From SOIV01 sp964435925 (GTDB taxonomy: Bacteria > Acidobacteriota > Aminicenantia > Aminicenantales > Aminicenantaceae), in the NCBI GenBank assembly GCA_964435925.1, contig CAYTBG010000061.1, positions 1 to 17,647 on the forward strand: a DNA stretch of 17,647 nt. Reading direction: 5' to 3'. Below the pieces are notes generated by a model. It was not told the origin of the DNA, ran no database searches, and was given only the letters and a program-made list of their open reading frames with translations. Below are positions 1 through 6,445 of the stretch, one piece after another. Made by a program: the position numbers and the translations under genes. Numbering within the stretch: position 1 is the stretch's first letter; the number at the start of each line of letters is the position of its first letter.

Positions 1-26
1 GGATGTTATAATAAAGTGCCAAACTC

Positions 27-66
27 GAGGGGCTTGATTTATCAAGCCCACCTTTTAAAATATATT
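27..66. repeat. Dispersed palindromic repeat, copy 1
   Basis: The arms GGGCTTGAT and ATCAAGCCC form a 9-bp inverted repeat around a 2-base centre. The A/T-rich tail CTTTTAAAATATAT also occurs after the last copy near 17574. The family has at least six further copies in this window, always between genes. It is a REP/BIME-like intergenic element; it could act as an mRNA-end hairpin for a gene lying to the left of the window. Confidence 0.85.
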
Positions 67-125
67 CAATGATTTATAGTTAGTACAGGTGCATAATAGG
101 CAAGTTGCTTTTTCACTTTTTTCTG

Positions 126-153
126 GTTACACTTTTCTCTCCAGTTATATAAT
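126..153 (+). promoter_or_regulatory. Possible sigma70-type promoter for the transaldolase gene
   Basis: A perfect TATAAT lies at 148-153. A weak -35-like GTTACA (4 of 6 to TTGACA) lies at 126-131 with a 16-base spacer. This would leave a leader of roughly 95 bases before the start codon at 255. The -10 is strong but the -35 is poor, and the region is A/T-rich, so a chance match is possible. Confidence 0.35.
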
Positions 154-254
154 AATGAGTAGATGAGATGGAAAAGAAGAGATGAACGGGCTACGCAGAA
201 TAAATCACTTTCTTTCTCTTACGCTCATCTCAATTTGATTAGAGGGAGGACTAA

Positions 255-899
255 ATGAAAATTTTCTTGGATACGGCTAATTTGGATCAGATTAAGGAAG
301 CAGCGAGTTGGGGGATATTAGACGGGGCCACGACCAATCCTACTCTGGTTTCTAAAGAGAATTTAAAATTTGAAGATTTAATCAAGAAAATCTGCAAAAT
401 TGTTCCGGGCCCTGTTAGCGTGGAAAGTGTTTCGACAAAATCTGAAGATATCATTAAGGAAGCGAGAGGTCTGGCCAAACTGGCCGAAAATGCAGTGGTG
501 AAGATACCGATCTGTGTGGAAGGTCTTAAGGCGATCAAGGTATTATCCAGGGAAGGAATCAAGGTTAATACAACCTTAATATTTTCTCCAAACCAGGCTC
601 TTCTGGCAGCTAAAGCAGGAGCAAGATTTGTAAGCCCTTTTATTGGCCGTCTTGATGATATTTCTCACCAAGGGATGGACTTGGTGGATGAAATAGTAAC
701 CATATTTAATAATTATGGGTTTGAGACAGAAGTGATCGTGGCCAGCATAAGGCATCCCCTTCACGTTGTGGAGGCTGCCTTAATGGGAGCAGACATTGCC
801 ACCGTTCCCTTTGCTGTTTTGGAGAAAATGGTGAAGCATCCCTTGACCGATATCGGGATGGAAAAATTCTTAAAAGATTGGAGTAAAGTCAAACGCTAG
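255..899 (+). CDS. tal: Transaldolase, small TalC/FSA family
   Basis: The 214-residue protein has the length and motifs of the compact transaldolase/fructose-6-phosphate aldolase family, a cytosolic TIM-barrel enzyme of the non-oxidative pentose phosphate pathway. It opens with MKIFLDTAN, followed by DGATTNPTL at 23-31. The Schiff-base lysine is K83 in VVKIP, and the later motifs are NTTLIFS and SPFIGRLDD. The position that is Tyr131 in E. coli FsaA is Phe129 here. That Phe is the transaldolase-type residue in this superfamily, so transaldolase rather than F6P aldolase activity is inferred. A good Shine-Dalgarno GGAGG at 245-249 supports the ATG at 255. The carboxyltransferase gene follows after 30 bases and is probably co-transcribed. 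Confidence 0.93.
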   Translation: MKIFLDTANLDQIKEAASWGILDGATTNPTLVSKENLKFEDLIKKICKIVPGPVSVESVSTKSEDIIKEARGLAKLAENAVVKIPICVEGLKAIKVLSREGIKVNTTLIFSPNQALLAAKAGARFVSPFIGRLDDISHQGMDLVDEIVTIFNNYGFETEVIVASIRHPLHVVEAALMGADIATVPFAVLEKMVKHPLTDIGMEKFLKDWSKVKR

Positions 900-929
900 A
901 TAATAAATAACCAATCGAGAGAGAATAAA

Positions 930-2480
930 ATGACTATTGAAAAAAAGTTAGAGGAGCTAAAAGGAAAAACAAAAGCAGCTGAATTGGGAGGGGGCAAACA
1001 GAGGATAGAGAAACAGCACCAGGCTGGAAAGCTTACTGCTCTGGAGAGAATAAATCTCCTTCTGGATGAAGGTTCCTTCCAGGAAATGGATAAGCTTATA
1101 GTGCATCAAAGTCGTGATTTCGGGATGGAAAAAAAGAGAATTTATGGGGATGGAGTTGTAACGGGTTATGGCACTGTTGATGGGCGGAGGGTGTTTATTT
1201 TTGCCCAGGATTTCACCGTATTCGGAGGCTCTTTGAGTGGGGCAAATGCAGCAAAAATCGTGAAAATTATGGACTTAGCCCTCAAAGGAGGCGTTCCTAT
1301 AATTGGCCTCAATGATTCTGGAGGCGCTCGCATTCAGGAAGGTGTGGCAAGCTTAGGAGGATATGCCGATATCTTTTTAAGGAATGTTCTTGCCTCTGGG
1401 GTCATTCCCCAGATCTCAGCTATCATGGGACCTTGTGCGGGAGGCGCTGTCTATTCACCAGCCATAACTGATTTTATTATCATGGTAAGAGATGTCAGCA
1501 ACATGTTCATCACGGGGCCGGATGTGATTAAGGCAGTGACCCAGGAAGATGTTACAATGGAAGAATTAGGAGGAGCAGATACCCACAACGCAATAAGCGG
1601 TGTTGCTCATTTTGCGGCTGATGATGAGAATCATGCACTGGCTTTGATCCGAGAGCTTATCTCTTTTATCCCTGATAACAACATGGAAGATCCTCCCTTG
1701 AAGGAAACATCTGATCCTTCAGATAGGACAGACGAGGAGCTAAATTTTTTGGTTCCTGATGATCCCAATAAGCCCTATGATATTAGGAAGATCATAAGCG
1801 AAGTTTTGGATGACAAGTATTTCTTCGAGGTCCAAGCCCATTATGCCAAAAACATAGTGATTGGTTACGGCCGTCTGGGAGGAAGATCGGTAGCACTCGT
1901 CGCCAATCAGCCAGATCATCTGGCCGGTGCTCTGGATATCAATGCCTCGGATAAGGGAGCAAGATTTATTCGTTTCTGTGACGCCTTCAACATACCCCTG
2001 ATCACATTTGAAGATGTGCCAGGATTTTTGCCCGGTGTTGCCCAGGAACACGGCGGAATAATCCGTCATGGAGCAAAACTCCTCTATGCTTTTGCCGAGG
2101 CTACAGTGCCAAAGATAACTGTCATAACCCGCAAGGCTTATGGAGGAGCCTATTGTGTTATGGCTTCCAAGCATATTAGAGCAGATATAAATTATGCTTT
2201 TCCTACTGCTGAGATAGCCGTCATGGGTCCGGAAGGCGCTGTTGATATCGTTTACAAGCATGAGCTGGATAAAATAAAAGATTCGGCGAAGCAGAGAGAG
2301 TCAAAAGTGGAGGAGTTCAGGCAGAAGTTTGCCAATCCTTACATTGCCTGCGAGAAAGGCTATCTCGATGAAATTATCGAGCCGAAATTTACGAGGCCAA
2401 AACTCATCGCTGCCTTGGAGATTTTAGAAAACAAGAGGGATAAGAATCCTCCCAAAAAGCACGGAAACATTCCACTGTAA
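930..2480 (+). CDS. pccB: Acyl-CoA carboxyltransferase, PccB/MmdA type (probable propionyl-CoA carboxylase beta subunit)
   Basis: The 516-residue protein matches the full length of the carboxyltransferase family (crotonase-like double fold). It transfers CO2 from carboxybiotin to an acyl-CoA in the cytosol. The N-lobe shows TALERINLLLDEGSF (36-50), GYGTVDGR and the oxyanion motif GGARIQEG (131-138), then GPCAGGAVYSPA. The C-lobe shows VPGFLPGVAQEHGG (363-376), RKAYGGAYCVMASKH (401-415) and PTAEIAVMGPEGAV. The acyl-chain specificity position (Asp in classical PccB, Ile in some acetyl/propionyl enzymes) is Cys409, so the substrate is not certain. Biotin carboxylase and carrier genes follow on the same strand after a repeat-filled 331-bp gap, so a complete carboxylase is encoded. 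A methylmalonyl-CoA decarboxylase alpha subunit is the main alternative, but no membrane beta or gamma subunit is present here. Confidence 0.93.
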   Translation: MTIEKKLEELKGKTKAAELGGGKQRIEKQHQAGKLTALERINLLLDEGSFQEMDKLIVHQSRDFGMEKKRIYGDGVVTGYGTVDGRRVFIFAQDFTVFGGSLSGANAAKIVKIMDLALKGGVPIIGLNDSGGARIQEGVASLGGYADIFLRNVLASGVIPQISAIMGPCAGGAVYSPAITDFIIMVRDVSNMFITGPDVIKAVTQEDVTMEELGGADTHNAISGVAHFAADDENHALALIRELISFIPDNNMEDPPLKETSDPSDRTDEELNFLVPDDPNKPYDIRKIISEVLDDKYFFEVQAHYAKNIVIGYGRLGGRSVALVANQPDHLAGALDINASDKGARFIRFCDAFNIPLITFEDVPGFLPGVAQEHGGIIRHGAKLLYAFAEATVPKITVITRKAYGGAYCVMASKHIRADINYAFPTAEIAVMGPEGAVDIVYKHELDKIKDSAKQRESKVEEFRQKFANPYIACEKGYLDEIIEPKFTRPKLIAALEILENKRDKNPPKKHGNIPL

Positions 2481-2505
2481 ATATGTAGAGGTTTGATTGA
2501 GAGAT

Positions 2506-2532
2506 GAGGGGCTTGATTTATTAAATCCGCAC
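2506..2532. repeat. Degenerate copy of the dispersed palindromic repeat
   Basis: The left arm GGGGCTTGATTTAT is intact, but the right arm has decayed to TAAATCCGCAC, so pairing is partly lost. An even weaker half-copy (GTAGAGGTTTGATT) lies at 2485-2498, just after the carboxyltransferase stop codon. Confidence 0.7.
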
Positions 2533-2580
2533 TTTGATAAATTGAAATAAACCGAAGGGCGGAAAAAGAAAAAAATGGAT

Positions 2581-2650
2581 GTAGGGGCTTGATTTATCAA
2601 GCCCACGATTGATTGATTCTTTTGTAGGGGCTTGATTTATCAAGCCCACC
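2581..2650. repeat. Composite repeat module: two palindromes with a fixed 17-bp spacer
   Basis: Two 26-bp palindromic copies start at 2581 and 2624 (43-bp period). They are separated by a GATTGATTGATT-containing 17-bp spacer and followed by a CTTTTAA tail. The same arrangement, with nearly the same spacer, recurs at 17505-17573. The dyad arms are GGGCTTGAT and ATCAAGCCC. It is a dispersed intergenic module rather than a CRISPR array. Confidence 0.88.
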
Positions 2651-2709
2651 TTTTAATATAGAAAGGATTTGATTCATTAAAAAGACATTCAGTTCGATAT
2701 GGAAGAGAA

Positions 2710-2747
2710 CGTCATTGCGAGCGACCGAAGGGAGCGCGGCAATCTCA
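2710..2747. repeat. REP-like interrupted palindrome
   Basis: The stretch opens with CGTCATTGCGAGCGA and closes with GCGCGGCAATCTCA. ATTGC and GCAAT form the outer pairing, with GCG and CGC inside it. Sequences of this 'cattgcgagcga...gcaatctc' type are widespread intergenic repeats in many bacterial genomes (from memory). It is unrelated to the GGGCTTGAT family next to it. Confidence 0.7.
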
Positions 2748-2767
2748 TCTCTTTTTTAAAAAAGAGA
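2748..2767. other. Perfect 20-bp palindrome (TCTC-T6-A6-GAGA)
   Basis: Directly after the REP-like element lies a perfect dyad made of TCTCTTTTTT and its complement. As RNA it can only form a weak A-U hairpin. It sits 45 bases upstream of the biotin carboxylase start. It might be an attenuation or protein-binding site, or just the trailing part of the REP element. Confidence 0.5.
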
Positions 2768-2811
2768 GCAATATAAAAAACCAGAAAGGCAGGAAACGAG
2801 AGAAGAGAAAA

Positions 2812-4323
2812 ATGGCCAAAATGTTCAAGAAAGTTCTGATTGCCAACAGAGGCGAGATTGCTGTCAGGATAATCCGTGCTTGTCGTGAGTTGGGCATTGT
2901 TCCTGTGACCGTCTATTCAGAAGCAGACCGGAAAGCTCTTCACGTAAGGCTGGCTGAAGAAGCGTACTATATTGGTGAATCAATACCTTCCCAGAGTTAT
3001 CTCAATATCGAAAAAATAATTGAAGTCGCAAAAAAGAGCAAAGCTGAGGCTCTCCATCCCGGCTATGGATTCCTGGCTGAAAATCCTGGCTTGGTGGCAA
3101 GATGTGAGGAAGAAGGGATTGTCTTTATCGGACCTCCCTCTGAGCCTATGGAAATCATGGGGAATAAAACCACTTCCCGCAGGAGGATGACCAAAGCCGG
3201 AGTGCCGGTTATCCCTGGCACTCTTGAGCCTTTAAAAGATGAGAAAGATTTAAAGGAGAAAGCTGAAAAGGTAGGTTTCCCTGTCCTGCTTAAAGCAACG
3301 GCTGGCGGTGGAGGCAAGGGGTTGAGGTTGGTGAGAAAGAGGAAAGGCCTTCTCTCGTCATTCAGATTAGCTCAGTCTGAAGCGAAAGAGAGTTTTGCTG
3401 ATCCTTCCATCTACATCGAAAAATATCTCGACGAGCCGCATCATATCGAGATTCAAATCCTGGCTGACAATTTTGGGAATATTGTTTATCTGGGCGAAAG
3501 GGAGTGTTCTATTCAAAGACGATACCAAAAAGTCCTGGAGGAAACACCCTCTCCTTTCATTGATAATGAGATGCGGGAAGAAATGGGACGGATTGCCGTG
3601 AAAGCAACAGCTGCGGTGAACTACAGGAATGCCGGAACGGTGGAATTTGTGGTGGATAAAAAGAAAAAGTTTTATTTTTTAGAAATGAATACCAGGCTTC
3701 AAGTGGAACATCCAATAACAGAAATGGTAACGGGCATTGATCTTGCCAAGAGCCAGATTGAAATAGCAGCAGGCTTTCCGTTAAGTATTAGCCAGGAGGA
3801 CATAAAGCCCAAAGGATTCTCGCTGGAATGCCGAATATATGCCGAGGATCCGGCCAATAATTTTATGCCTTCCCCCGGGAAAATAATTCATCTCCGTACC
3901 CCTGCGGGAGGATTGGGTGTTCGGGATGATAACGGAGTCTACCAAGGATATGAAGTGCCTCTTGAGTACGATCCCCTGCTTTCCAAGCTGGTTACCTGGG
4001 GAAGCACAAGAGTTGAAGCCATTCATCGAATGCTCAGGGCCTTATCCGAATACCAGGTCTACGGCATAAAAACGACGATTCCTTTTTTCAAACGGATTCT
4101 TCTTCACCCGAAATTCTTTGCGGGCGATTACAATACCCATTTCATCGCCAATCTTGAGAAGGAAAAGGACGGAGGAGGACCGGAAGAGGAGGTAGCGGCT
4201 TTGATAGCGGCAGGAATAAAAACTTATGCGGAGAGAAAATCAGGCCCTGCGTCTGCACCCAAAAGAAAAGAGAGTAATTGGAAATTTCAGGGGAGATTAC
4301 AAAACTTTTCCGACAGGCTGTAA
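2812..4323 (+). CDS. accC: Biotin carboxylase subunit of an acyl-CoA carboxylase
   Basis: The protein has 503 residues and an ATP-grasp fold. It carboxylates the biotin on the carrier protein using ATP and bicarbonate. The biotin carboxylase N-domain starts KKVLIANRGEIAVRII (6-21) and contains HPGYGFLAEN (82-91). The ATP-grasp glycine loop is GGGGKG (165-170), and the catalytic segment is EMNTRLQVEHP (291-301). The C-terminal biotin carboxylase domain includes FSLECRIYAEDP and YDPLLSKLV. It is about 50 residues longer than E. coli AccC, with a Lys/Gly-rich tail like the alpha subunits of propionyl/methylcrotonyl carboxylases, but the biotin domain is on the next gene. A purine-rich AGAGAAGAG precedes ATG 2812; Met4 at 2821 is an alternative start. 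The carrier gene begins one base after the stop codon. Confidence 0.94.
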   Translation: MAKMFKKVLIANRGEIAVRIIRACRELGIVPVTVYSEADRKALHVRLAEEAYYIGESIPSQSYLNIEKIIEVAKKSKAEALHPGYGFLAENPGLVARCEEEGIVFIGPPSEPMEIMGNKTTSRRRMTKAGVPVIPGTLEPLKDEKDLKEKAEKVGFPVLLKATAGGGGKGLRLVRKRKGLLSSFRLAQSEAKESFADPSIYIEKYLDEPHHIEIQILADNFGNIVYLGERECSIQRRYQKVLEETPSPFIDNEMREEMGRIAVKATAAVNYRNAGTVEFVVDKKKKFYFLEMNTRLQVEHPITEMVTGIDLAKSQIEIAAGFPLSISQEDIKPKGFSLECRIYAEDPANNFMPSPGKIIHLRTPAGGLGVRDDNGVYQGYEVPLEYDPLLSKLVTWGSTRVEAIHRMLRALSEYQVYGIKTTIPFFKRILLHPKFFAGDYNTHFIANLEKEKDGGGPEEEVAALIAAGIKTYAERKSGPASAPKRKESNWKFQGRLQNFSDRL

Positions 4324-4324
4324 A

Positions 4325-4816
4325 ATGAATTTTTCACTTTGGCTTGATGATAAAGAGTTCACGCTAAACCTGGAAGAAAAAGTAAAAAATGATATTCTGG
4401 TTTCTCTCGGAAAAAGAAAATATCATGTTTCAGTTGAGTTCTTAAGCTTCGATGAGATTCTTCTGAATATAGATGGTAAGATTCACAACGTTATAATCAA
4501 TTCAAATTCTTCATCTCATTCTGTTTATGTGAATGGACGATTTTTCAAGATAGAGAAGAAGTCTGTTTCGCAGGTTTTAGGAAGGAAAGGAGCAAAACTC
4601 AAGAAGAGAGATGTAAAGACGTCCATGCCCGGGAGAATTGTGAAGGTTTTTGTCGAAGAAGGGGACGAGGTCAAAGAAGGCCAGGCTGTTTTGGTCCTTG
4701 AGGCCATGAAGATGCAGAATGAGATCAAGTCCCCTCAGCCCGGAATAATAACAAAGATAAATCCTGCGGCCGGTGATTCCGTTGAAGCCGGCTCCCTCCT
4801 TTTTTCTGTCGAATAG
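4325..4816 (+). CDS. accB: Biotin carboxyl carrier protein of the acyl-CoA carboxylase
   Basis: The 163-residue protein ends in a canonical biotinyl domain (about 97-163). It holds TSMPGRIVKVFV, EAMKMQNEI with biotin acceptor Lys129, and the closing half GDSVEAGSLLFSVE. Residues 1-80 form a beta-rich N-terminal part with two short repeats of a 'DGKIHNV/NGRFFKI' kind, as in the carrier-side domains of propionyl-CoA carboxylase alpha chains. I chose ATG 4325, one base after the accC stop, implying translational coupling. The open frame continues 33 codons upstream, but that part overlaps accC and has no family resemblance. With accC and the carboxyltransferase it completes a three-polypeptide carboxylase. 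The last 28 coding bases plus the following tag are duplicated at 6028. Confidence 0.9.
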   Translation: MNFSLWLDDKEFTLNLEEKVKNDILVSLGKRKYHVSVEFLSFDEILLNIDGKIHNVIINSNSSSHSVYVNGRFFKIEKKSVSQVLGRKGAKLKKRDVKTSMPGRIVKVFVEEGDEVKEGQAVLVLEAMKMQNEIKSPQPGIITKINPAAGDSVEAGSLLFSVE

Positions 4817-5420
4817 GAACGGGTTCAGACCCCATTAACTTGATCCTAATCCATTTGATATTTTGAAATTTATCTGAGTCCATTAGGATGACCAAAGGTT
4901 GCGGGTTGCCTTCGATTTTGTTCAGCATAATATCAAGTACTTTAGGTGATAATGAAGACATTTTACCTGATTTAAGATCAATAATAGATGCGCCCGCCCA
5001 TCCAATAAGAAATCCCCAAAACAATGAACCTAAACCCTGTCCCCAGCCATTAGGCGTCCTTCCACTTATTGCTACTCTTGCTTCATAAATAAGAATCCCT
5101 AAAGGGTAACCTGCGACGAATCCCCCCAAAAAAAAGTTGGACAAAATTGTGTGAAATACCATCTTACGTGAGGTGAGCCGAATTTCGAGAGGGCGATAGC
5201 CCGGCATTTCTATTCGAATAGTATGCTGTTTTTTCTTTATTAATTTTAAATTTATAGGCGTATATCCAGTTTTTTCTCCATCAACAATTACTATGGCTCC
5301 TGATGGCCTACTAGTGACAGGGATTTTTTGGTGTTTTCCCAGAAATAGTGTCGCACAGTTTTGGAATAAAAAAATGGATGTGACAAATAATGATAAAAAT
5401 ATTTTTGCTTTTTTTGTCAT
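4725..5420 (-). CDS. PEGA-domain putative lipoprotein with a replaced 3' end
   Basis: An N-terminal signal (KIFLSLFVTSIFLFQNC) with a loose lipobox puts the lipid-anchored Cys at 22. A PEGA domain follows (about 34-83: VTSRPSGAIVIVDGEKTGY, then PGYRPLEI). PEGA domains are small beta domains found in cell-surface proteins. Two Gly-rich hydrophobic segments lie at about 92-113 and 131-147, ahead of a short polar tail. I chose the start at 5420 because GGGGA lies 8 bases upstream; an ATG at 5435 is in frame. From about residue 195 onward the frame runs through the palindromic tag and then antisense through the last 92 bases of accB, so those 37 residues are probably not native. The true end is likely lost. 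Function is unknown; the family is common as envelope proteins in Gram-negative bacteria. Confidence 0.7.
   Translation of the reverse strand: MTKKAKIFLSLFVTSIFLFQNCATLFLGKHQKIPVTSRPSGAIVIVDGEKTGYTPINLKLIKKKQHTIRIEMPGYRPLEIRLTSRKMVFHTILSNFFLGGFVAGYPLGILIYEARVAISGRTPNGWGQGLGSLFWGFLIGWAGASIIDLKSGKMSSLSPKVLDIMLNKIEGNPQPLVILMDSDKFQNIKWIRIKLMGSEPVPIRQKKGGSRLQRNHRPQDLSLLLFRAEGT
4788..4838. repeat. 51-bp direct repeat, copy A (accB 3' end plus palindromic tag)
   Basis: This covers the last codons and stop of accB and then GGAACGGGTTCAGACCCC and CATTAA. It matches 6028-6078 at 48 of 51 positions with no gaps. The tag part is close to the dyad GGGGTC-T-GACCCC. Confidence 0.9.
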
Positions 5421-5465
5421 TATAATTTTCCCCATTCAAGGTCTATATCATATATAGGAATTCTA

Positions 5466-5540
5466 TTTTTGTGCCCGCCAAAAATCCCTCACGATTTTAC
5501 ACGGTTTCAATCCGTTGGCATCTTGGAATGAACTTATCAC
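5466..5540. repeat. 75-bp direct repeat, copy a
   Basis: It begins TTTTTGTGC and ends with GGCATCTTGGAATGAACTTA plus TCAC. It aligns without gaps to 5627-5701 at a 161-base offset, at roughly three quarters identity, so the duplication is old. Read on the minus strand, both copies give similar short peptides (VIxSFQDAxG...KIVRD), which hints at a decayed coding or element end. The origin is not recognised. Confidence 0.75.
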
Positions 5541-5626
5541 ACCCAAAACAACAATGTCAATTTTCAAGAAAGAGAGACAACGCGACAAAAACAGCATCAC
5601 AATTATGAGTAATCAAAAGAATTTCC

Positions 5627-5701
5627 TTTTTGTGCTTGCAGCAAATCTCTCACAATTTTCCTCAATTTCCACCCACTGGCATCCTGGAATGAACATATCA
5701 C
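5627..5701. repeat. 75-bp direct repeat, copy b
   Basis: This is the partner of 5466-5540. It begins TTTTTGTGC and ends GGCATCCTGGAATGAACATA plus TCAC. The 86 bases between the two copies and the 113 bases after this one (to 5814) hold no gene I can support. Confidence 0.75.
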
Positions 5702-5814
5702 AGGAAAAAAGATGAGATCAAGGATAAAACAGAGAAACAAGATGACAAAAAAAGCAAAAAAGTCAGCCATAAAATAGACTCCTCCTCTCAAGACAAAAAG
5801 CAGTCCGAAAACTC

Positions 5815-6029
5815 TCAGAAATACTCGCCCCTCTCTTCGGCTGCCATCAACAGCTCCTGCTGGACAACTTGAGACGGAGGAGGCCGTTCAGCCATGAAGG
5901 TGAGCTTGAGGTGAGCTATGATCTTATCAATGACTTTATGATCCTCGATATCGGTCTTATCATGTATTTGCCGACTCTTTCCGCCTCCTGCTTACTTGTG
6001 GCTCTGACTTTGCTGTGGACGTGGTTACC
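5815..6029 (-). pseudogene. IS91-family transposase remnant, internally deleted and 5'-truncated
   Basis: Read on the minus strand from 6029, one frame gives HVHSKVRATSKQEAERVGKY and MIRP, a segment I recognise from the centre of IS91-type (Y2) transposases. A break near 5950 follows. Another frame then gives IEDHKVIDKIIAHLKLTF, MAERPPPSQ, QQELLMAAEERGEYF and a stop at 5815-5817, the normal C-terminus of the same family. Roughly the region between the catalytic half and the C-terminal motif is missing and the frame is broken at the junction. The 5' side is cut where the accB-end copy begins. The identification rests on remembered family motifs and is fairly firm. Confidence 0.75.
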
Positions 6030-6078
6030 GGCTCCCTCCTCTTTTCTGTCGAATAGGAACGGGGTCTGACCCCATTAA
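6028..6078. repeat. 51-bp direct repeat, copy B (accB 3' end plus palindromic tag)
   Basis: It still reads GSLLFSVE-stop in the accB direction, although no accB gene is attached. The tag GGAACGGGGTCTGACCCC and CATTAA contains the perfect 13-base dyad GGGGTC-T-GACCCC. It borders the IS91 remnant on the left and the glycosyltransferase tail on the right. Confidence 0.9.
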
Positions 6079-6202
6079 GAAGGTCTCTGTTTCTACGACA
6101 GGCAAATAGCTTTTCTTAAATTCCTCGGATAAATTGTTATATTCTTCCTTTCTTATATAGCCGTAGTGGCTGCCTTTGGCTAAGGATAAGGCAAATGAAT
6201 CT
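6079..6202 (-). pseudogene. C-terminal fragment of a probable ArnT/PMT-like glycosyltransferase, copy 1
   Basis: The minus strand reads DSFALSLAKGSHYGYIRKEE, then YNNLSEEFKKSYLPVVETE. It matches 10304-10426 at about 90% without gaps (12 differences in 123 bases). The 'GxxYGYIRKEEYxxL' pattern resembles the soluble tail of lipid-linked-sugar glycosyltransferases (GT39/GT83 type), a tentative family call. It has no start and no native stop. It is cut by the IS91-like left end at 6204 on one side and the palindromic tag on the other. Confidence 0.5.
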
Positions 6203-6203
6203 T

Positions 6204-6445
6204 TACATTTTACAGAAGAGAGGATGTATTTTGCTGAACCCGATTTTTTTAAAATATTCGATATAGAATGTATTCAATACCACCCTGCCTCTTTGTAAGC
6301 GTCAACGGAAGTTTACGGTTCTGAGCTGCAAGCGGCAGAGCTTTTTCTGCTAACTCCTTTCATCTCAGCAATTATCCCCTTCCTTCGGGGATTGGCCCGT
6401 TTTTTGATGGATAGCTCCTTGCTGTGGCAGGAATCTATCGCCCCC
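6204..6445 (+). repeat. 242-bp IS91-like left end, copy 1
   Basis: It aligns to 9602-9843 without gaps with three differences (6211, and two in the CTCCTTGCTGTGG stretch), about 99% identity. The match stops just inside the transposase frame, after the codons for MAGIYRP. Confidence 0.95.

Noticed and set aside
1740..2261. 173-codon minus-strand open frame inside the carboxyltransferase gene
   Set aside because: The plus strand has a full, well-conserved protein; the minus frame is a shadow with no recognisable motif.
4226..4324. 33-codon upstream extension of the biotin carrier gene
   Set aside because: It overlaps the accC 3' end in another frame, shows no family similarity and has no better ribosome site. 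ATG 4325, one base after the accC stop, is preferred.
5603..5791. Minus-strand 62-codon hydrophobic ORF
   Set aside because: It spans one copy of the 75-bp direct repeat and the flank of the IS91 remnant, has no sound ribosome site or homology signal, and is best seen as noncoding debris.
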